From the NCBI RefSeq assembly GCF_006716485.1, contig NZ_VFPD01000001.1:1177096-1241095 (forward strand): DNA of 64,000 bases, given 5' to 3'. Below are positions 39,215 through 47,888 of this stretch, piece by piece. The notes beneath the pieces were generated by a model. It searched no databases. It had not been told where the DNA came from and saw only the letters and a list, made by a program, of their open reading frames with translations. Position numbers and translations under genes: made by a program. Source of the DNA: Chryseobacterium aquifrigidense. GTDB lineage: Bacteria > Bacteroidota > Bacteroidia > Flavobacteriales > Weeksellaceae. Position 1 is the stretch's first letter; each line of letters opens with the position of its first letter.

Positions 39215-39811
39215 TTATCGGAGAGAAATTATCTTATTAAAAACATTTCCGTTTTCTTCAACCTGGATAATGTATTGATCTGCTGTTTTAGGATCAAGAT
39301 CAAAAGTGAGATCCACTTTGCCGTCAGCATATTTTTTGTTTGAAGTATAATAGGTTGTATTGGAAAGGTCATATACTGAAATGCTTACAGGACCTTTAAC
39401 ATCAGACATGTGAAGCTTTGCCATATGTCCGGAAATAGTATATTCAGGCTTATGCATAGCGCTTACAGGTGTTTTTTCCACCTCCATTACATTATCAGCA
39501 CCAATTTTGATTTTGTATTTCTCTATCTTGGCTTCTGATTCTGCTACCAGATAATACGTTCCCGGTGTAAAGCTTTGAAAATCATAAGTCTTCATCACAT
39601 GGTCTCCATCTGCAAGATTTTCAGAAAACAGCTCGTCATGTGCAGTGTTGTAGACAAAAACAGAAACACTTTTAGCATTTGAAAGCTCAAAGTTTAACGT
39701 TTTGGCCTGTACATTTCCAAAGGAAAGGGAAAAATCTCTGTCCTTACTCATTACATTTGCGGAGAACAAGAAGGTTCCTGCAAAAAATACAGCTTTTAAT
39801 AATGTGCTCAT
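39215..39811 (-). CDS. Secreted protein of unknown function with two beta-sandwich-like repeats
   Basis: A 198-residue protein with a signal peptide (about 1-22, ending SANVMS). The rest is predicted all-beta and seems to hold two similar halves. Each has a V-x-V/I-Y-(N/D) strand followed by a GTYYLVAE or DQYIIQVEE strand (residues about 50-90 and 145-195), which recalls the fold of T9SS-type C-terminal domains. The position mid-protein and lack of a PNP motif argue against a sorting signal. I do not recognise a function. A TAACTTTG box on the minus strand (complement of 39839-39846) suits its promoter. Confidence 0.7.
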   Translation of the reverse strand: MSTLLKAVFFAGTFLFSANVMSKDRDFSLSFGNVQAKTLNFELSNAKSVSVFVYNTAHDELFSENLADGDHVMKTYDFQSFTPGTYYLVAESEAKIEKYKIKIGADNVMEVEKTPVSAMHKPEYTISGHMAKLHMSDVKGPVSISVYDLSNTTYYTSNKKYADGKVDLTFDLDPKTADQYIIQVEENGNVFNKIISLR

Positions 39812-39933
39812 GGGTTAAGGCTTTTAGAATTACTACTGCAAAGTTATGGCAGCAACAGTTCCCAGGCTATAATTAAATTTTCATATTAATGTACTATATT
39901 AACCTTGTTTGGTGTTATTGGTGTATTATTTGT

Positions 39934-39941
39934 TAATTTTG
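39934..39941 (+). promoter_or_regulatory. Candidate -7 box for the AraC-family gene
   Basis: TAATTTTG matches the Bacteroidota TAnnTTTG -7 consensus and lies 26 bp before the start codon at 39968. The -33 element is not clear. Confidence 0.45.
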
Positions 39942-39967
39942 CATATGAAATTATTTGTTTTTAGAGT

Positions 39968-40840
39968 ATGAAACATGTAAATCCTTCTTTTGAAGCGATA
40001 AGGCCCAATATAGGAAGCAGCTTTACCAGCCTTAAATTTCTCACCAATGAGAATATAAAATCCCATGTCTGGCATTACCATCCTGAGATTGAGCTGATCT
40101 TTGTATGCAAAGGTTCTGGGAAAAGACAGATTGGAAGCAGTATTTCTTATTTTTCAGAAGGAGATCTTGTGCTGATCGGAAGCAATCTTCCACATTGCGG
40201 ACTGACCAATGAAAGTACACATAATGAGTATGAAATGGTCATTCAGTTTAAACCTGACTTTTTAGGAGAACCTGTCTGGGATATACCGGAGATGCAGAGG
40301 ATTTCGGCTTTACTGGAAAAATCAAAAGCTGGCATTGTGTTCGGGGAAGAGGTGAAGAGAAAAATCGGAAAAGAGATTACTGAGATGCATGAAACTTCCT
40401 CACTGGACAAATTGTGCAGATTTCTGAAAATATTGGATGAACTGTCTGTTACCCAGGATTACAGAATTTTAAATGCAGGAAAATATTACCTTCAGACACA
40501 GATTGAAGACAATGAAAGGATCAATCTCATATTCAATTACGTTAAAGACCATTTCAAGGAAGCTATAACCCTCGAAGAAATGGCTGATCTTGCCAATATG
40601 AAAGTACCTTCTTTTTGTCGCTACTTTAAAAAAATTACCAATAAAACCTTTACGCAGTTTGTCAACGAATACAGAATTACCCATGCCCTCAAATTGCTTG
40701 CAGAACAGCCTTTGAGTATTACGGAAGTCTGCTTTGAATCGGGGTTCAATAACTTCAGCTATTTTAACAGGACTTTTAAAGAATATATCAGTAAAAGCCC
40801 TTCTCAGTACAGGAAAGAATTCAACTATTTTATGGAATAA
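39968..40840 (+). CDS. AraC-family transcriptional regulator
   Basis: A 290-residue regulator with an N-terminal cupin (about 20-110, WHYHPEIELIFVCKGSG and SNLPHCGL) and C-terminal paired helix-turn-helix of AraC type (about 185-288, ending FNNFSYFNRTFKEYISKSPSQYRKE). The cupin His residues suggest sugar or metal sensing. It lies 163 bp upstream of galK in the same direction, but an AraR-type palindrome sits between them. It may control the galactose genes or the xylan block; the sequence does not decide this. Confidence 0.9.
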   Translation: MKHVNPSFEAIRPNIGSSFTSLKFLTNENIKSHVWHYHPEIELIFVCKGSGKRQIGSSISYFSEGDLVLIGSNLPHCGLTNESTHNEYEMVIQFKPDFLGEPVWDIPEMQRISALLEKSKAGIVFGEEVKRKIGKEITEMHETSSLDKLCRFLKILDELSVTQDYRILNAGKYYLQTQIEDNERINLIFNYVKDHFKEAITLEEMADLANMKVPSFCRYFKKITNKTFTQFVNEYRITHALKLLAEQPLSITEVCFESGFNNFSYFNRTFKEYISKSPSQYRKEFNYFME

Positions 40841-40890
40841 TTTACATTCGGGCTTTAAAATCAAGTACTTTGTTGGAATGTATTGAAATA

Positions 40891-40911
40891 TAAGTGTATA
40901 TTTAACACTTA
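40891..40911 (+). promoter_or_regulatory. AraR-type operator before galK
   Basis: TAAGTGT-N7-ACACTTA is a perfect 7+7 palindrome, the most symmetrical copy in the window, 93 bp before the galK start. A TAGTTTTA sequence at 40954-40961 could be a -7 box. Confidence 0.65.
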
Positions 40912-41003
40912 TAAACAATGTTTAAAAGTATAATTTCTCTGTTATAAATTCAGTAGTTTTATACTTAAGATCCCAAGGATCTGTTTGATCAGATAAGATT
41001 GAT

Positions 41004-42188
41004 ATGCATGAACAGTTAATTAACCCAACCCTGCAAAAGTTTAGGACCGAATTCAAAGAAGAGCCTGAACGTATTTTCCTTTCTCCCGGGAGAATTAATA
41101 TTATCGGTGAGCATGTAGACTATAGCGACGGCTTTGTATTACCCGCTGCGATAGATAAATACATCTGTTTTGCTGTCCGTAAACTCCCTCAGACAAACCT
41201 TTGTACCATCATAGCCCAAGATCTTGGAGAAGAATATATATTTGATGTTACAAAAGAGGTAAAACCGGTTCAACAGATGTGGATGAACTATATTCTGGGC
41301 GTTTTCAGCCAGTTGCAAAATTCGGAAAACCAGTTTTGCGGAATGGAAATTGTTTTCAGCAGTACCATTCCGATGGGATCCGGGCTTTCTTCGTCAGCTG
41401 CTCTTGAATGTGGGTTTGCCTATATCCTCAATGAACTTTTTGATTTGCACCTTACCAAAAAAGAAATTGCGGTGATCGGGCAAAAATCAGAGCATACTTT
41501 TGCCGGAGTTCAGTGCGGAATTATGGATCAGTTTGCCTCCGTTTTCGGAAAGGAAGATAAAGTCATTATGCTTGATTGTCATTCCCTGGAACATCAATAT
41601 TTTGATGCAGACCTTAAGGGATACAGCCTGCTGCTTTTTGACAGCTGTGTAAAGCATACCCATCTGACATCCGGTTATAATGAAAGACGTAAAGATGTAG
41701 AACATGGAAAAAAAGTCTTATGGAAAAAATTCCCTGAAGTAAAAAAGTTCAGAGATTTTACCACGACTATGCTTGACAGTTTAAAAGACGAGATGGGAAG
41801 TGTTTCATACAAAAGATGTCTTTACTTACTGAACGAGATTAAAAGGGTAGAAATGGCGGCCAAAGCAATTTCGGAAGGAAATATTGAATATCTGGGAACA
41901 CTTCTCAGGGAAACCCATGCCGGGCTGTCCACTGAATTTGAGGTCAGCTGTGATGAGCTTGATTTTTTGGTTGAAAACACATTAAAGCAGGAAGGCGTGC
42001 TGGGAGCAAGAATGATGGGAGGCGGTTTCGGAGGCTGTAGTATCAACCTCATTAAAGAAAATAAAGCTGAAGAAGTAATGCAGGCTATCAGTGAAAAATA
42101 TTTCGAACATTTTAATATTCAGATGAAAGTTTACCAGGTTAAAATTTCAGACGGAATAAAAAAATATAACAATGAATACATCATTTGA
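41004..42188 (+). CDS. galK: Galactokinase
   Basis: A 394-residue GHMP kinase with all three family motifs: the galactokinase signature GRINIIGEHVDYSDG near residue 33, the ATP loop MGSGLSSSAALE near 125, and GGGFGGCSI near 340. It phosphorylates alpha-D-galactose in the Leloir pathway. It overlaps galT by 17 bp, so translation is probably coupled. The AraR-type palindrome upstream suggests induction along with arabinose genes, which makes sense if arabinogalactan or galactose-decorated xylan is the food source. Confidence 0.96.
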   Translation: MHEQLINPTLQKFRTEFKEEPERIFLSPGRINIIGEHVDYSDGFVLPAAIDKYICFAVRKLPQTNLCTIIAQDLGEEYIFDVTKEVKPVQQMWMNYILGVFSQLQNSENQFCGMEIVFSSTIPMGSGLSSSAALECGFAYILNELFDLHLTKKEIAVIGQKSEHTFAGVQCGIMDQFASVFGKEDKVIMLDCHSLEHQYFDADLKGYSLLLFDSCVKHTHLTSGYNERRKDVEHGKKVLWKKFPEVKKFRDFTTTMLDSLKDEMGSVSYKRCLYLLNEIKRVEMAAKAISEGNIEYLGTLLRETHAGLSTEFEVSCDELDFLVENTLKQEGVLGARMMGGGFGGCSINLIKENKAEEVMQAISEKYFEHFNIQMKVYQVKISDGIKKYNNEYII

Positions 42189-43221
42189 CCCTAAAAAACA
42201 TCCCCACAGAAGATACAATCCTCTTTTGGATGAATGGATACTGGTTTCTCCACAACGGGCAAACCGGCCATGGCAGGGGCAGAGAGAAGAAACAGCAGAA
42301 GAAAACCGTCCCGGATACGATCCGGACTGCTATCTCTGTTCAGGAAATATCCGTGCGAACGGAGACCGAAACCCTGAATACAAGGGAACCTATGTCTTTA
42401 ACAATGATTTTGGAGCATTGCTGAATGAAGAAGTTGAATTTTCCGAAAAACAATCCGGATTTTTTACCCTTCTTCCGGAACGCGGTATCAACAGGGTAGT
42501 TTGTTTTTCCGAAAATCACAGCCTTACCTTACCGGAAATGTCTGTGGAACATATTAAAAATGTAGTGGATGTATGGCAGGAGCAGTTCAATGAGCTGGCC
42601 GCTCTGGATCATATCAATTATGTTCAGATTTTTGAAAATAAAGGAAGCATTATGGGCTGCAGCAACCCTCATCCACATGGTCAGATATGGGCGCAATCGT
42701 CCATTCCTGCCATGGTTCAGAAAACCCAGGATCAGCTGAAATTGTATTTTGAAAAGAATAAAAGAACATTACTGGAAGATTATCTTGAGAAGGAAATCGC
42801 GGCTGGTGAGCGCATCGTCACAGAAAATGAACACTTTGCTGCTTTGGTACCGTTTTGGGCGTCGTGGCCATACGAAACAATGATAATCAGCAAACAGAAA
42901 AGAGAAAATATTGCGGAATTTTCTGAAGTAGAAAAAGAATCTTTTGCGGCTGTACTCAAGGATCTGACCACAATATATGACAACCTTTTTGAAACGTCAT
43001 TTCCTTATTCTGCAGGAATTCACCAATCTCCGACAGACGGAAAAGAACATCCGGAATGGCATTTTCACATGCACTTTTATCCTCCGCTGCTCAGAAGTGC
43101 GGAAGTTAAAAAATTTATGGTAGGATACGAAATGCTGGCTGAGCCTCAACGGGACATTACCCCGGAACAAAGTGCCACAATATTAAGAAACCTTTCCATC
43201 ATTCATTACAAGAAAAAATAA
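42172..43221 (+). CDS. galT: Galactose-1-phosphate uridylyltransferase
   Basis: A 349-residue HIT-superfamily enzyme. The active-site motif is SNPHPHGQIWAQ, with a second His cluster in HPEWHFHMHFYPP and zinc-ligand Cys residues in DCYLCSGN. It exchanges UMP between UDP-glucose and galactose 1-phosphate. The start overlaps the galK end by 17 bp. No galE is present in the window. Confidence 0.96.
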   Translation: MNTSFDPKKHPHRRYNPLLDEWILVSPQRANRPWQGQREETAEENRPGYDPDCYLCSGNIRANGDRNPEYKGTYVFNNDFGALLNEEVEFSEKQSGFFTLLPERGINRVVCFSENHSLTLPEMSVEHIKNVVDVWQEQFNELAALDHINYVQIFENKGSIMGCSNPHPHGQIWAQSSIPAMVQKTQDQLKLYFEKNKRTLLEDYLEKEIAAGERIVTENEHFAALVPFWASWPYETMIISKQKRENIAEFSEVEKESFAAVLKDLTTIYDNLFETSFPYSAGIHQSPTDGKEHPEWHFHMHFYPPLLRSAEVKKFMVGYEMLAEPQRDITPEQSATILRNLSIIHYKKK

Positions 43222-43297
43222 TAAATCAATATCTTTGAAAAGAATAAGCAAATTATGATGCTGCCAGGTACAGAATTTCGCTTTTCCCAATAAAATT

Positions 43298-44098
43298 ATG
43301 GAACAGATTAAATTAATTGTGACGGACATGGACGGGACGTTTCTCAACTCCAGCCATGAAATGAGCCCTGAGTTTTCAGAAGTTTATAAAGAACTGAAAA
43401 AAAGAAATATTGTATTTGTACCCGCAAGCGGAAGACAGATGCCGGGTATTACCCATTATTTCGGAGAAATAGAAAGTGAGATCGGTTTTATTGCTGAAAA
43501 CGGAGGTTACGTGATCTATAAAGACCAGGAGCTTTTCGCTGATACCCTTGAATACAAATATATTGTTGACATCATTAAAGCGGTCCGTGAAATACCCGGT
43601 GCCAAAGCTGTATTATCAGCTAAAAAAATGGCGTATTACGAAACCGAAGATCAGCAGTTTGTAGACTTTTTCTCCAAATACTATACTGAAAACATGAAGA
43701 AGGATGACCTGACGGAGAAAATTGATGATACCGCCTTTAAAATAGCAGTCTATCACCCGGAAGGTTCTGAAAAACATCTGTATCCGGCCCTTAAAAAATT
43801 TGAGGAATTCGGTTTGGAAATAGTGGTTTCAGGAGCGCATTGGCTGGATGTGATGAATAAAGATATCAATAAAGGAAATGCGCTGAAAATCCTTCAGAAA
43901 TCGCTGGGCATCTCTCCTGAAAATACGATGGCTTTCGGAGATTATATGAACGATATAGAAATGCTGAAGAATGCCAAATATTCTTACGCCATGCAAAATG
44001 CCCATCCGAATGTAAAACAGGTAGCCAATTTTGAAGCATGCACCAATGACAGCTTTGGAGTTCTGAAAACCATTAAGGATTATCTGCATTTGAATTAG
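43298..44098 (+). CDS. Cof-type HAD phosphatase
   Basis: A 266-residue HAD-IIB hydrolase with motif I DMDGTFLNSS, a type C2 cap in the middle, and motif IV GDYMNDIEML. Proteins of this group dephosphorylate sugar phosphates and related metabolites. The location right after galT (76 bp) suggests clearance of a sugar phosphate such as galactose 1-phosphate, which is only an inference. A TATCTTTG box at 43230-43237 may give it its own promoter. Confidence 0.88.
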   Translation: MEQIKLIVTDMDGTFLNSSHEMSPEFSEVYKELKKRNIVFVPASGRQMPGITHYFGEIESEIGFIAENGGYVIYKDQELFADTLEYKYIVDIIKAVREIPGAKAVLSAKKMAYYETEDQQFVDFFSKYYTENMKKDDLTEKIDDTAFKIAVYHPEGSEKHLYPALKKFEEFGLEIVVSGAHWLDVMNKDINKGNALKILQKSLGISPENTMAFGDYMNDIEMLKNAKYSYAMQNAHPNVKQVANFEACTNDSFGVLKTIKDYLHLN

Positions 44099-44138
44099 TA
44101 CATCCAGATAACACCAATTAAACTAATAAACTAATAAT

Positions 44139-44345
44139 ATGAATACATCAACCGGCAGAAAACCCGCTAAGGTCTGCTATGAGCACATCGGCGGAAAATT
44201 AGGACAGCTTCTTTTAGATCAGTTCGTTGAGAAAGGCTGGATTGCCAAAGCAAATCCTTCAGACCGTCACTATTATATTACTGATAAAGGGCAGGAAGAA
44301 TTTACAAAAATGGGCCTTGATCTGTCACAAATAAAAGCGGAATAG
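44139..44345 (+). CDS. Short ArsR-like protein (C-terminal winged-helix part only)
   Basis: A 68-residue protein. The segment ARVCYEHIGG-like (here KVCYEHIGGKLGQLLLDQFVEKGWI) followed by YYITDKGQEEF corresponds to the C-terminal end of ArsR-family regulators of the CYDHLAGRLG type, while the preceding DNA-binding winged helix is missing. It may be a degraded relic or a stand-alone domain. It is closely followed by a terminator. Confidence 0.65.
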   Translation: MNTSTGRKPAKVCYEHIGGKLGQLLLDQFVEKGWIAKANPSDRHYYITDKGQEEFTKMGLDLSQIKAE

Positions 44346-44404
44346 CGGCTGTCACAGCAATTTTCAGCAGATTAAGATATTAATATTATTTATTAAAAAT
44401 AAAG

Positions 44405-44427
44405 TCAGACTTAGGTCTGATTTTTTT
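44405..44427 (+). terminator. Rho-independent terminator
   Basis: TCAGAC (44405-44410) and GTCTGA (44415-44420) form a 6-bp stem extended by flanking bases, followed by seven T. It closes the gal-HAD-ArsR segment. Confidence 0.75.
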
Positions 44428-44517
44428 GTTTTTAATCGTGGCAAGCTTCAATTTGGACTGTTTCTATTGTTAAATTTTATATGTTTTTTATATAAATAGT
44501 AAGGGATGAATCATAAA

Positions 44518-44535
44518 ACTACGATATTTCGTAGT
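44518..44535 (+). promoter_or_regulatory. Palindrome in the promoter of the stress operon
   Basis: ACTACGA-TATT-TCGTAGT is a perfect 7-bp palindrome with a 4-bp spacer. A TAATTTGC sequence follows directly (44537-44544) and resembles a -7 box missing one base. The layout fits a regulator binding at the -33 region of the first gene (44644). The protein that binds is unknown; similar TACG/CGTA palindromes occur in other Bacteroidota from memory. Confidence 0.5.
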
Positions 44536-44591
44536 GTAATTTGCAAACTGTTTTTAATAATATATTGAAAACCAATTGCTTTATTGTTTTG

Positions 44592-44605
44592 GGTTGTTTT
44601 TTGGC
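44592..44605 (+). promoter_or_regulatory. Possible sigma-54 promoter before the stress operon (weak)
   Basis: GG-N10-GC spacing is met (GG at 44592-44593, GC at 44604-44605) and the implied start site would lie about 27 nt before the ATG at 44644. The -24 side is a poor match to TGGCAC. It is listed because the operon carries its own sigma-54 activator. Confidence 0.25.
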
Positions 44606-44643
44606 ATTATGCTCATAAGTTTAATTCAAAAAATACTACAGCA

Positions 44644-45465
44644 ATGAGCACATTAACATTAAAAGACGGAACAGAAATTTTTTACAAAGATCAGGGACAA
44701 GGCCCGGTATTAATGTTTCACCACGGATGGCCTTTATCATCTGATGACTGGGATGCACAGGTGATTTTCTTTTTACAAAAAGGCTACAGAGTGGTTACCC
44801 ACGACAGAAGGGGCCACGGACGTTCCAGCCAGAATATCTACAATCATACTATTGAGCAATACGCTTCTGATGCCGCAGAACTGGTTGAATTTTTAGACCT
44901 GAAAGATGTTGTACACATCGGGCACTCAACAGGTGGTGGAGAAGTGATCCGTTATGTGAATAAATATTCCAATGGAAGAGCTAAGAAAGCGGTTCTGATC
45001 AGTGCCATTCCACCGGTAATGGTGAAAAGTGAGAACAATCCTGATGGCGTTCCTATGGAAGTTTTCGACAACATCAGAGAACAGACAATGAACAACAGAA
45101 ACCAGTTTTATTATGATCTTACTATTCCATTCTATGGCTACAACAGAGAAGGTGCTGATGTAAAAGACGGAGTACAGAGAAACTGGTGGCGACAGGGACT
45201 GATGGGCGGAATCGTAGCTCATTATGATGGAATCAAAGCCTTTTCAGAAACAGATTTAACCGAAGATTTAAAAGCTGTGGATATTCCGGTATTGGTTCTT
45301 CACGGTGAGGATGACCAGATTGTACCAATTGAAAATTCAGCAATAAAATCAGCCAAATTACTAAAGAACGGAAAACTGATCACGTATCCAGGTTTCCCTC
45401 ACGGTATGCCGACTACAGAGCATCCAACCATCAATAAAGATATTTTAGCTTTTATCACAGAATAA
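44644..45465 (+). CDS. Alpha/beta hydrolase of the non-heme chloroperoxidase type, copy 1
   Basis: A 273-residue cytoplasmic alpha/beta hydrolase. The nucleophile elbow is GHSTGGGEV, the acid is in LHGEDDQIVP and the His in GFPHGMPTTEHP. FHHGWPLSSDDWDAQ and THDRRGHGRSS are typical of the haloperoxidase/perhydrolase group, although the natural substrate is usually unknown. The frame extends upstream to a TTG at 44584, but the ATG at 44644 matches the start of the copy at 58706. The first 95 or so residues of the two copies are identical apart from Val/Ile at one place. It is the first gene of the operon that ends with the sigma-54 response regulator. Confidence 0.9.
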   Translation: MSTLTLKDGTEIFYKDQGQGPVLMFHHGWPLSSDDWDAQVIFFLQKGYRVVTHDRRGHGRSSQNIYNHTIEQYASDAAELVEFLDLKDVVHIGHSTGGGEVIRYVNKYSNGRAKKAVLISAIPPVMVKSENNPDGVPMEVFDNIREQTMNNRNQFYYDLTIPFYGYNREGADVKDGVQRNWWRQGLMGGIVAHYDGIKAFSETDLTEDLKAVDIPVLVLHGEDDQIVPIENSAIKSAKLLKNGKLITYPGFPHGMPTTEHPTINKDILAFITE

Positions 45466-45481
45466 TCAGCATTCCCTATAA

Positions 45482-45793
45482 ATGAATACGATACAGCCAG
45501 CTTTTGATACGTTGACTGAGGCCGTTCAGTGGCTTAATCAAAACGGATATACAGAAGATTTTAATCTTAAAAATGATTGCATCAGGCTCAATAGTTTTCT
45601 TGATGTCTCTCCGGAAGATTTTAAAATACGATACACATTCCGCTTTGAAGGAGATACCGATCAGGGAGATGAAAAAGTTGTCTATGGCATCGCTTCCGAC
45701 AAGTATTCTGTAAAAGGCATCCTGACGAGCGCTTACGGAATCTATGCCGATACTGTAAGTACAGAACTCATCAGAAAACTATCATCCAATTAA
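45482..45793 (+). CDS. Small conserved protein of the group labelled phosphoribosylpyrophosphate synthetase
   Basis: A 103-residue protein (TLTEAVQWLNQNGYTEDFNL, then YGIASDKYSVKGILTSAYGIYAD). I recognise this as a small Bacteroidota family that databases often call phosphoribosylpyrophosphate synthetase. It is far too short for that enzyme (about 310 residues) and lacks its ribose-phosphate loop, so the label should not be trusted. Function is unknown. It lies 16 bp after the hydrolase gene and so is probably co-transcribed. Confidence 0.75.
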   Translation: MNTIQPAFDTLTEAVQWLNQNGYTEDFNLKNDCIRLNSFLDVSPEDFKIRYTFRFEGDTDQGDEKVVYGIASDKYSVKGILTSAYGIYADTVSTELIRKLSSN

Positions 45794-45827
45794 CGTAACC
45801 CAAATTATTTAAATAAAAATAAACTTT

Positions 45828-46460
45828 ATGAAACCATCATCAAAACTACTTTCTCCTGAAAACCATGCATTGGTACTGATTGATTTTGAAGGACAAATGG
45901 CATTTGCAACCAAAAGTATCTCTATGAATGAGCTGCGCAATAATGTTGCGGTACTGTGTGGAGCATCCAAAATATTCAATGTTCCGACTGTCGTTACCAC
46001 AGTTGCCGAACAAAGCTTTTCAGGTCCTGTTTTCCCGGAAATTGAAGAAGCATTTCCTATGGCAACTTCAGGATATATCGACAGAACAACCATGAATACA
46101 TGGGAAGATGAAGCTGCTTATAAAGCCATTACAGGAACCCAGAAGCAAAAACTGGTTTTCGCAGGACTTTGGACAGGTGTATGTATCGTAGGACCAGCTT
46201 TATCTGCTCTTGAGGAAGGCTATGACGTGTATGTCATTACCGATGCCTGCGGAGATGTAAGTGATGAGGCACACGAAAGAGCCGTACAGAGAATGATTCA
46301 TTCAGGAGTAAAGCCTATGACTTCCATTCAGTATATCCTTGAGCTTCAGAGAGATTGGGCGCGCCAGGAGACCTATGGTCCTGTAACTGACCTTATGAAA
46401 AAATATGGTGCTTCGTACGGATTAGGGATCCACTATGCCCACCATATGCTGAATCATTAA
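45828..46460 (+). CDS. Isochorismatase-family cysteine hydrolase
   Basis: A 210-residue protein of the YcaC-like hydrolase group. The triad is visible as Asp in LIDFEGQMAF, a Lys in the central part (TQKQKLVFAG) and Cys in LWTGVCIVGPA. Members hydrolyse amide or ester bonds in small molecules; none can be assigned here. It is third in the stress operon. Confidence 0.88.
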   Translation: MKPSSKLLSPENHALVLIDFEGQMAFATKSISMNELRNNVAVLCGASKIFNVPTVVTTVAEQSFSGPVFPEIEEAFPMATSGYIDRTTMNTWEDEAAYKAITGTQKQKLVFAGLWTGVCIVGPALSALEEGYDVYVITDACGDVSDEAHERAVQRMIHSGVKPMTSIQYILELQRDWARQETYGPVTDLMKKYGASYGLGIHYAHHMLNH

Positions 46461-46479
46461 AATCTATATACCATTTTCA

Positions 46480-47868
46480 ATGTTGAAATCTGCACCTTCA
46501 ATACTGTTTTTAAAAGCTTTTATCATGACGGTTCTTTTATGTTCTGAAACGTTTTCATCCCAGAGTTTTAAGCTTCTGAGGTATGATGAAAATTATGAAT
46601 ACCTGAAAGATTCCACCAAAAGCTTTTATGATAACATTAAATATCTCCCTCTCAATGAAAAAAAAGATATTTATCTCTCATTGGGTGGCGAAGCAAGGTA
46701 TGAATATGTGGATTTCAACAATGAAGATTGGGGCAGGCTTAACATAGGGCACAACGACTTTTTTCTCCAGCGCTATGATCTTCATGCAGACTGGCATTTC
46801 GGGAAAAACCTCAGAATATTTTCACAGATCAGAAGTGCTTTGCAGAATGGGAGAAAAAACGGTTCAAGAGGCATTGATGAAGACCAGCTGAGTATTCAGA
46901 ATCTCTTTCTGGATGCAGGTTTGGTGAATAAGGAAAATCAGAAGTTGATAGTGAGACTGGGAAGGCAGGAGCTGGACTACGGTTCCGGCAGATTAATTTC
47001 TGTAAGGGAAGGACCGAATGCAAGGTTGTCTTTTACAGGAGCTAAAATCATGTATTCCTATAAAAATGTTTCCGTAGATGCTTTTGCGATGATGGCAGAC
47101 TCTGTCAATACCGGAGTTTTTGATAATACCATTTCAAAACAGCTTAATCTTTGGGGGCTTTATTCCAAAATTATTATTCCTGAAGCTGGAAATCTGGATC
47201 TGTATTACCTCGGAATCCGTAGAGATGAATCTGTTTTCGAAGCAGGAACAGACAGAGAAAAACGACATACCGTCGGCGGAAGACTATGGAAATATGGCGG
47301 CGGATTTATTTATAACCTGGAAGCTGCCTATCAGTTCGGAAGCTTCGGAAACGAAAAAATCAGTGCCTGGACGGGCTCTGTGGATGTAGGATATCTCTTT
47401 GAAAACCTTACATTCAGCCCAAGCATCAATCTGAGAAACGATTATATCTCAGGAGATCATTCTAAAAACGACGGAAAGCTCAATACATTTAATCCTTTAT
47501 ATCCGAAAGGAGGGTATTTCGGCTTCAGTCCGCAGGTGGGACCTGTCAATTTAATTGATATTCACCCGTATATAACCCTGGATCTGACTTCCAAACTCAA
47601 AATGCAGATGGATGTTGTCTTCAACTGGCGATATTCCCTGAACGACGGAGTTTACCGGCCAAGCGGCGCATTGAACCGTCCCGGAAGCAGCTCAGATAAA
47701 AGATATATCGGAACGGCTTATTTAATCAGTTTCACCTATAATTTCAACAAACATTTCTCTTTGGTGAGCGGACTTCAGTATTTCCATAAAGGACCTTTTA
47801 TTGAAGATATCATTCAGGATGCAAAAAGCGGTGTTTTCTGGAATATCAGGCTGGGATTCAAATTTTAA
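46480..47868 (+). CDS. Outer-membrane beta-barrel of the alginate export family
   Basis: A 462-residue protein with a signal peptide (about 1-27). From about residue 60 (DIYLSLGGEARYEYVDF) it shows alternating amphipathic strands and the family motifs LIVRLGRQELDYGSGRLISVREGPN and FTGAKIMYSYKNVSVDAFA, ending in an aromatic-type C-terminal strand (WNIRLGFKF). This is the alginate-export domain also seen in general porins. No alginate synthesis gene is nearby, so it is more likely a porin for a small compound handled by the operon. It starts 19 bp after the preceding stop. Confidence 0.87.
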   Translation: MLKSAPSILFLKAFIMTVLLCSETFSSQSFKLLRYDENYEYLKDSTKSFYDNIKYLPLNEKKDIYLSLGGEARYEYVDFNNEDWGRLNIGHNDFFLQRYDLHADWHFGKNLRIFSQIRSALQNGRKNGSRGIDEDQLSIQNLFLDAGLVNKENQKLIVRLGRQELDYGSGRLISVREGPNARLSFTGAKIMYSYKNVSVDAFAMMADSVNTGVFDNTISKQLNLWGLYSKIIIPEAGNLDLYYLGIRRDESVFEAGTDREKRHTVGGRLWKYGGGFIYNLEAAYQFGSFGNEKISAWTGSVDVGYLFENLTFSPSINLRNDYISGDHSKNDGKLNTFNPLYPKGGYFGFSPQVGPVNLIDIHPYITLDLTSKLKMQMDVVFNWRYSLNDGVYRPSGALNRPGSSSDKRYIGTAYLISFTYNFNKHFSLVSGLQYFHKGPFIEDIIQDAKSGVFWNIRLGFKF

Positions 47869-47888
47869 TTATTACTAAATCATTTATT

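Noticed and set aside
46480..47868. Alginate synthesis or export system
   Set aside because: Only the barrel is present; no alginate polymerase or modifying enzyme lies nearby, so the family name is not a functional call.
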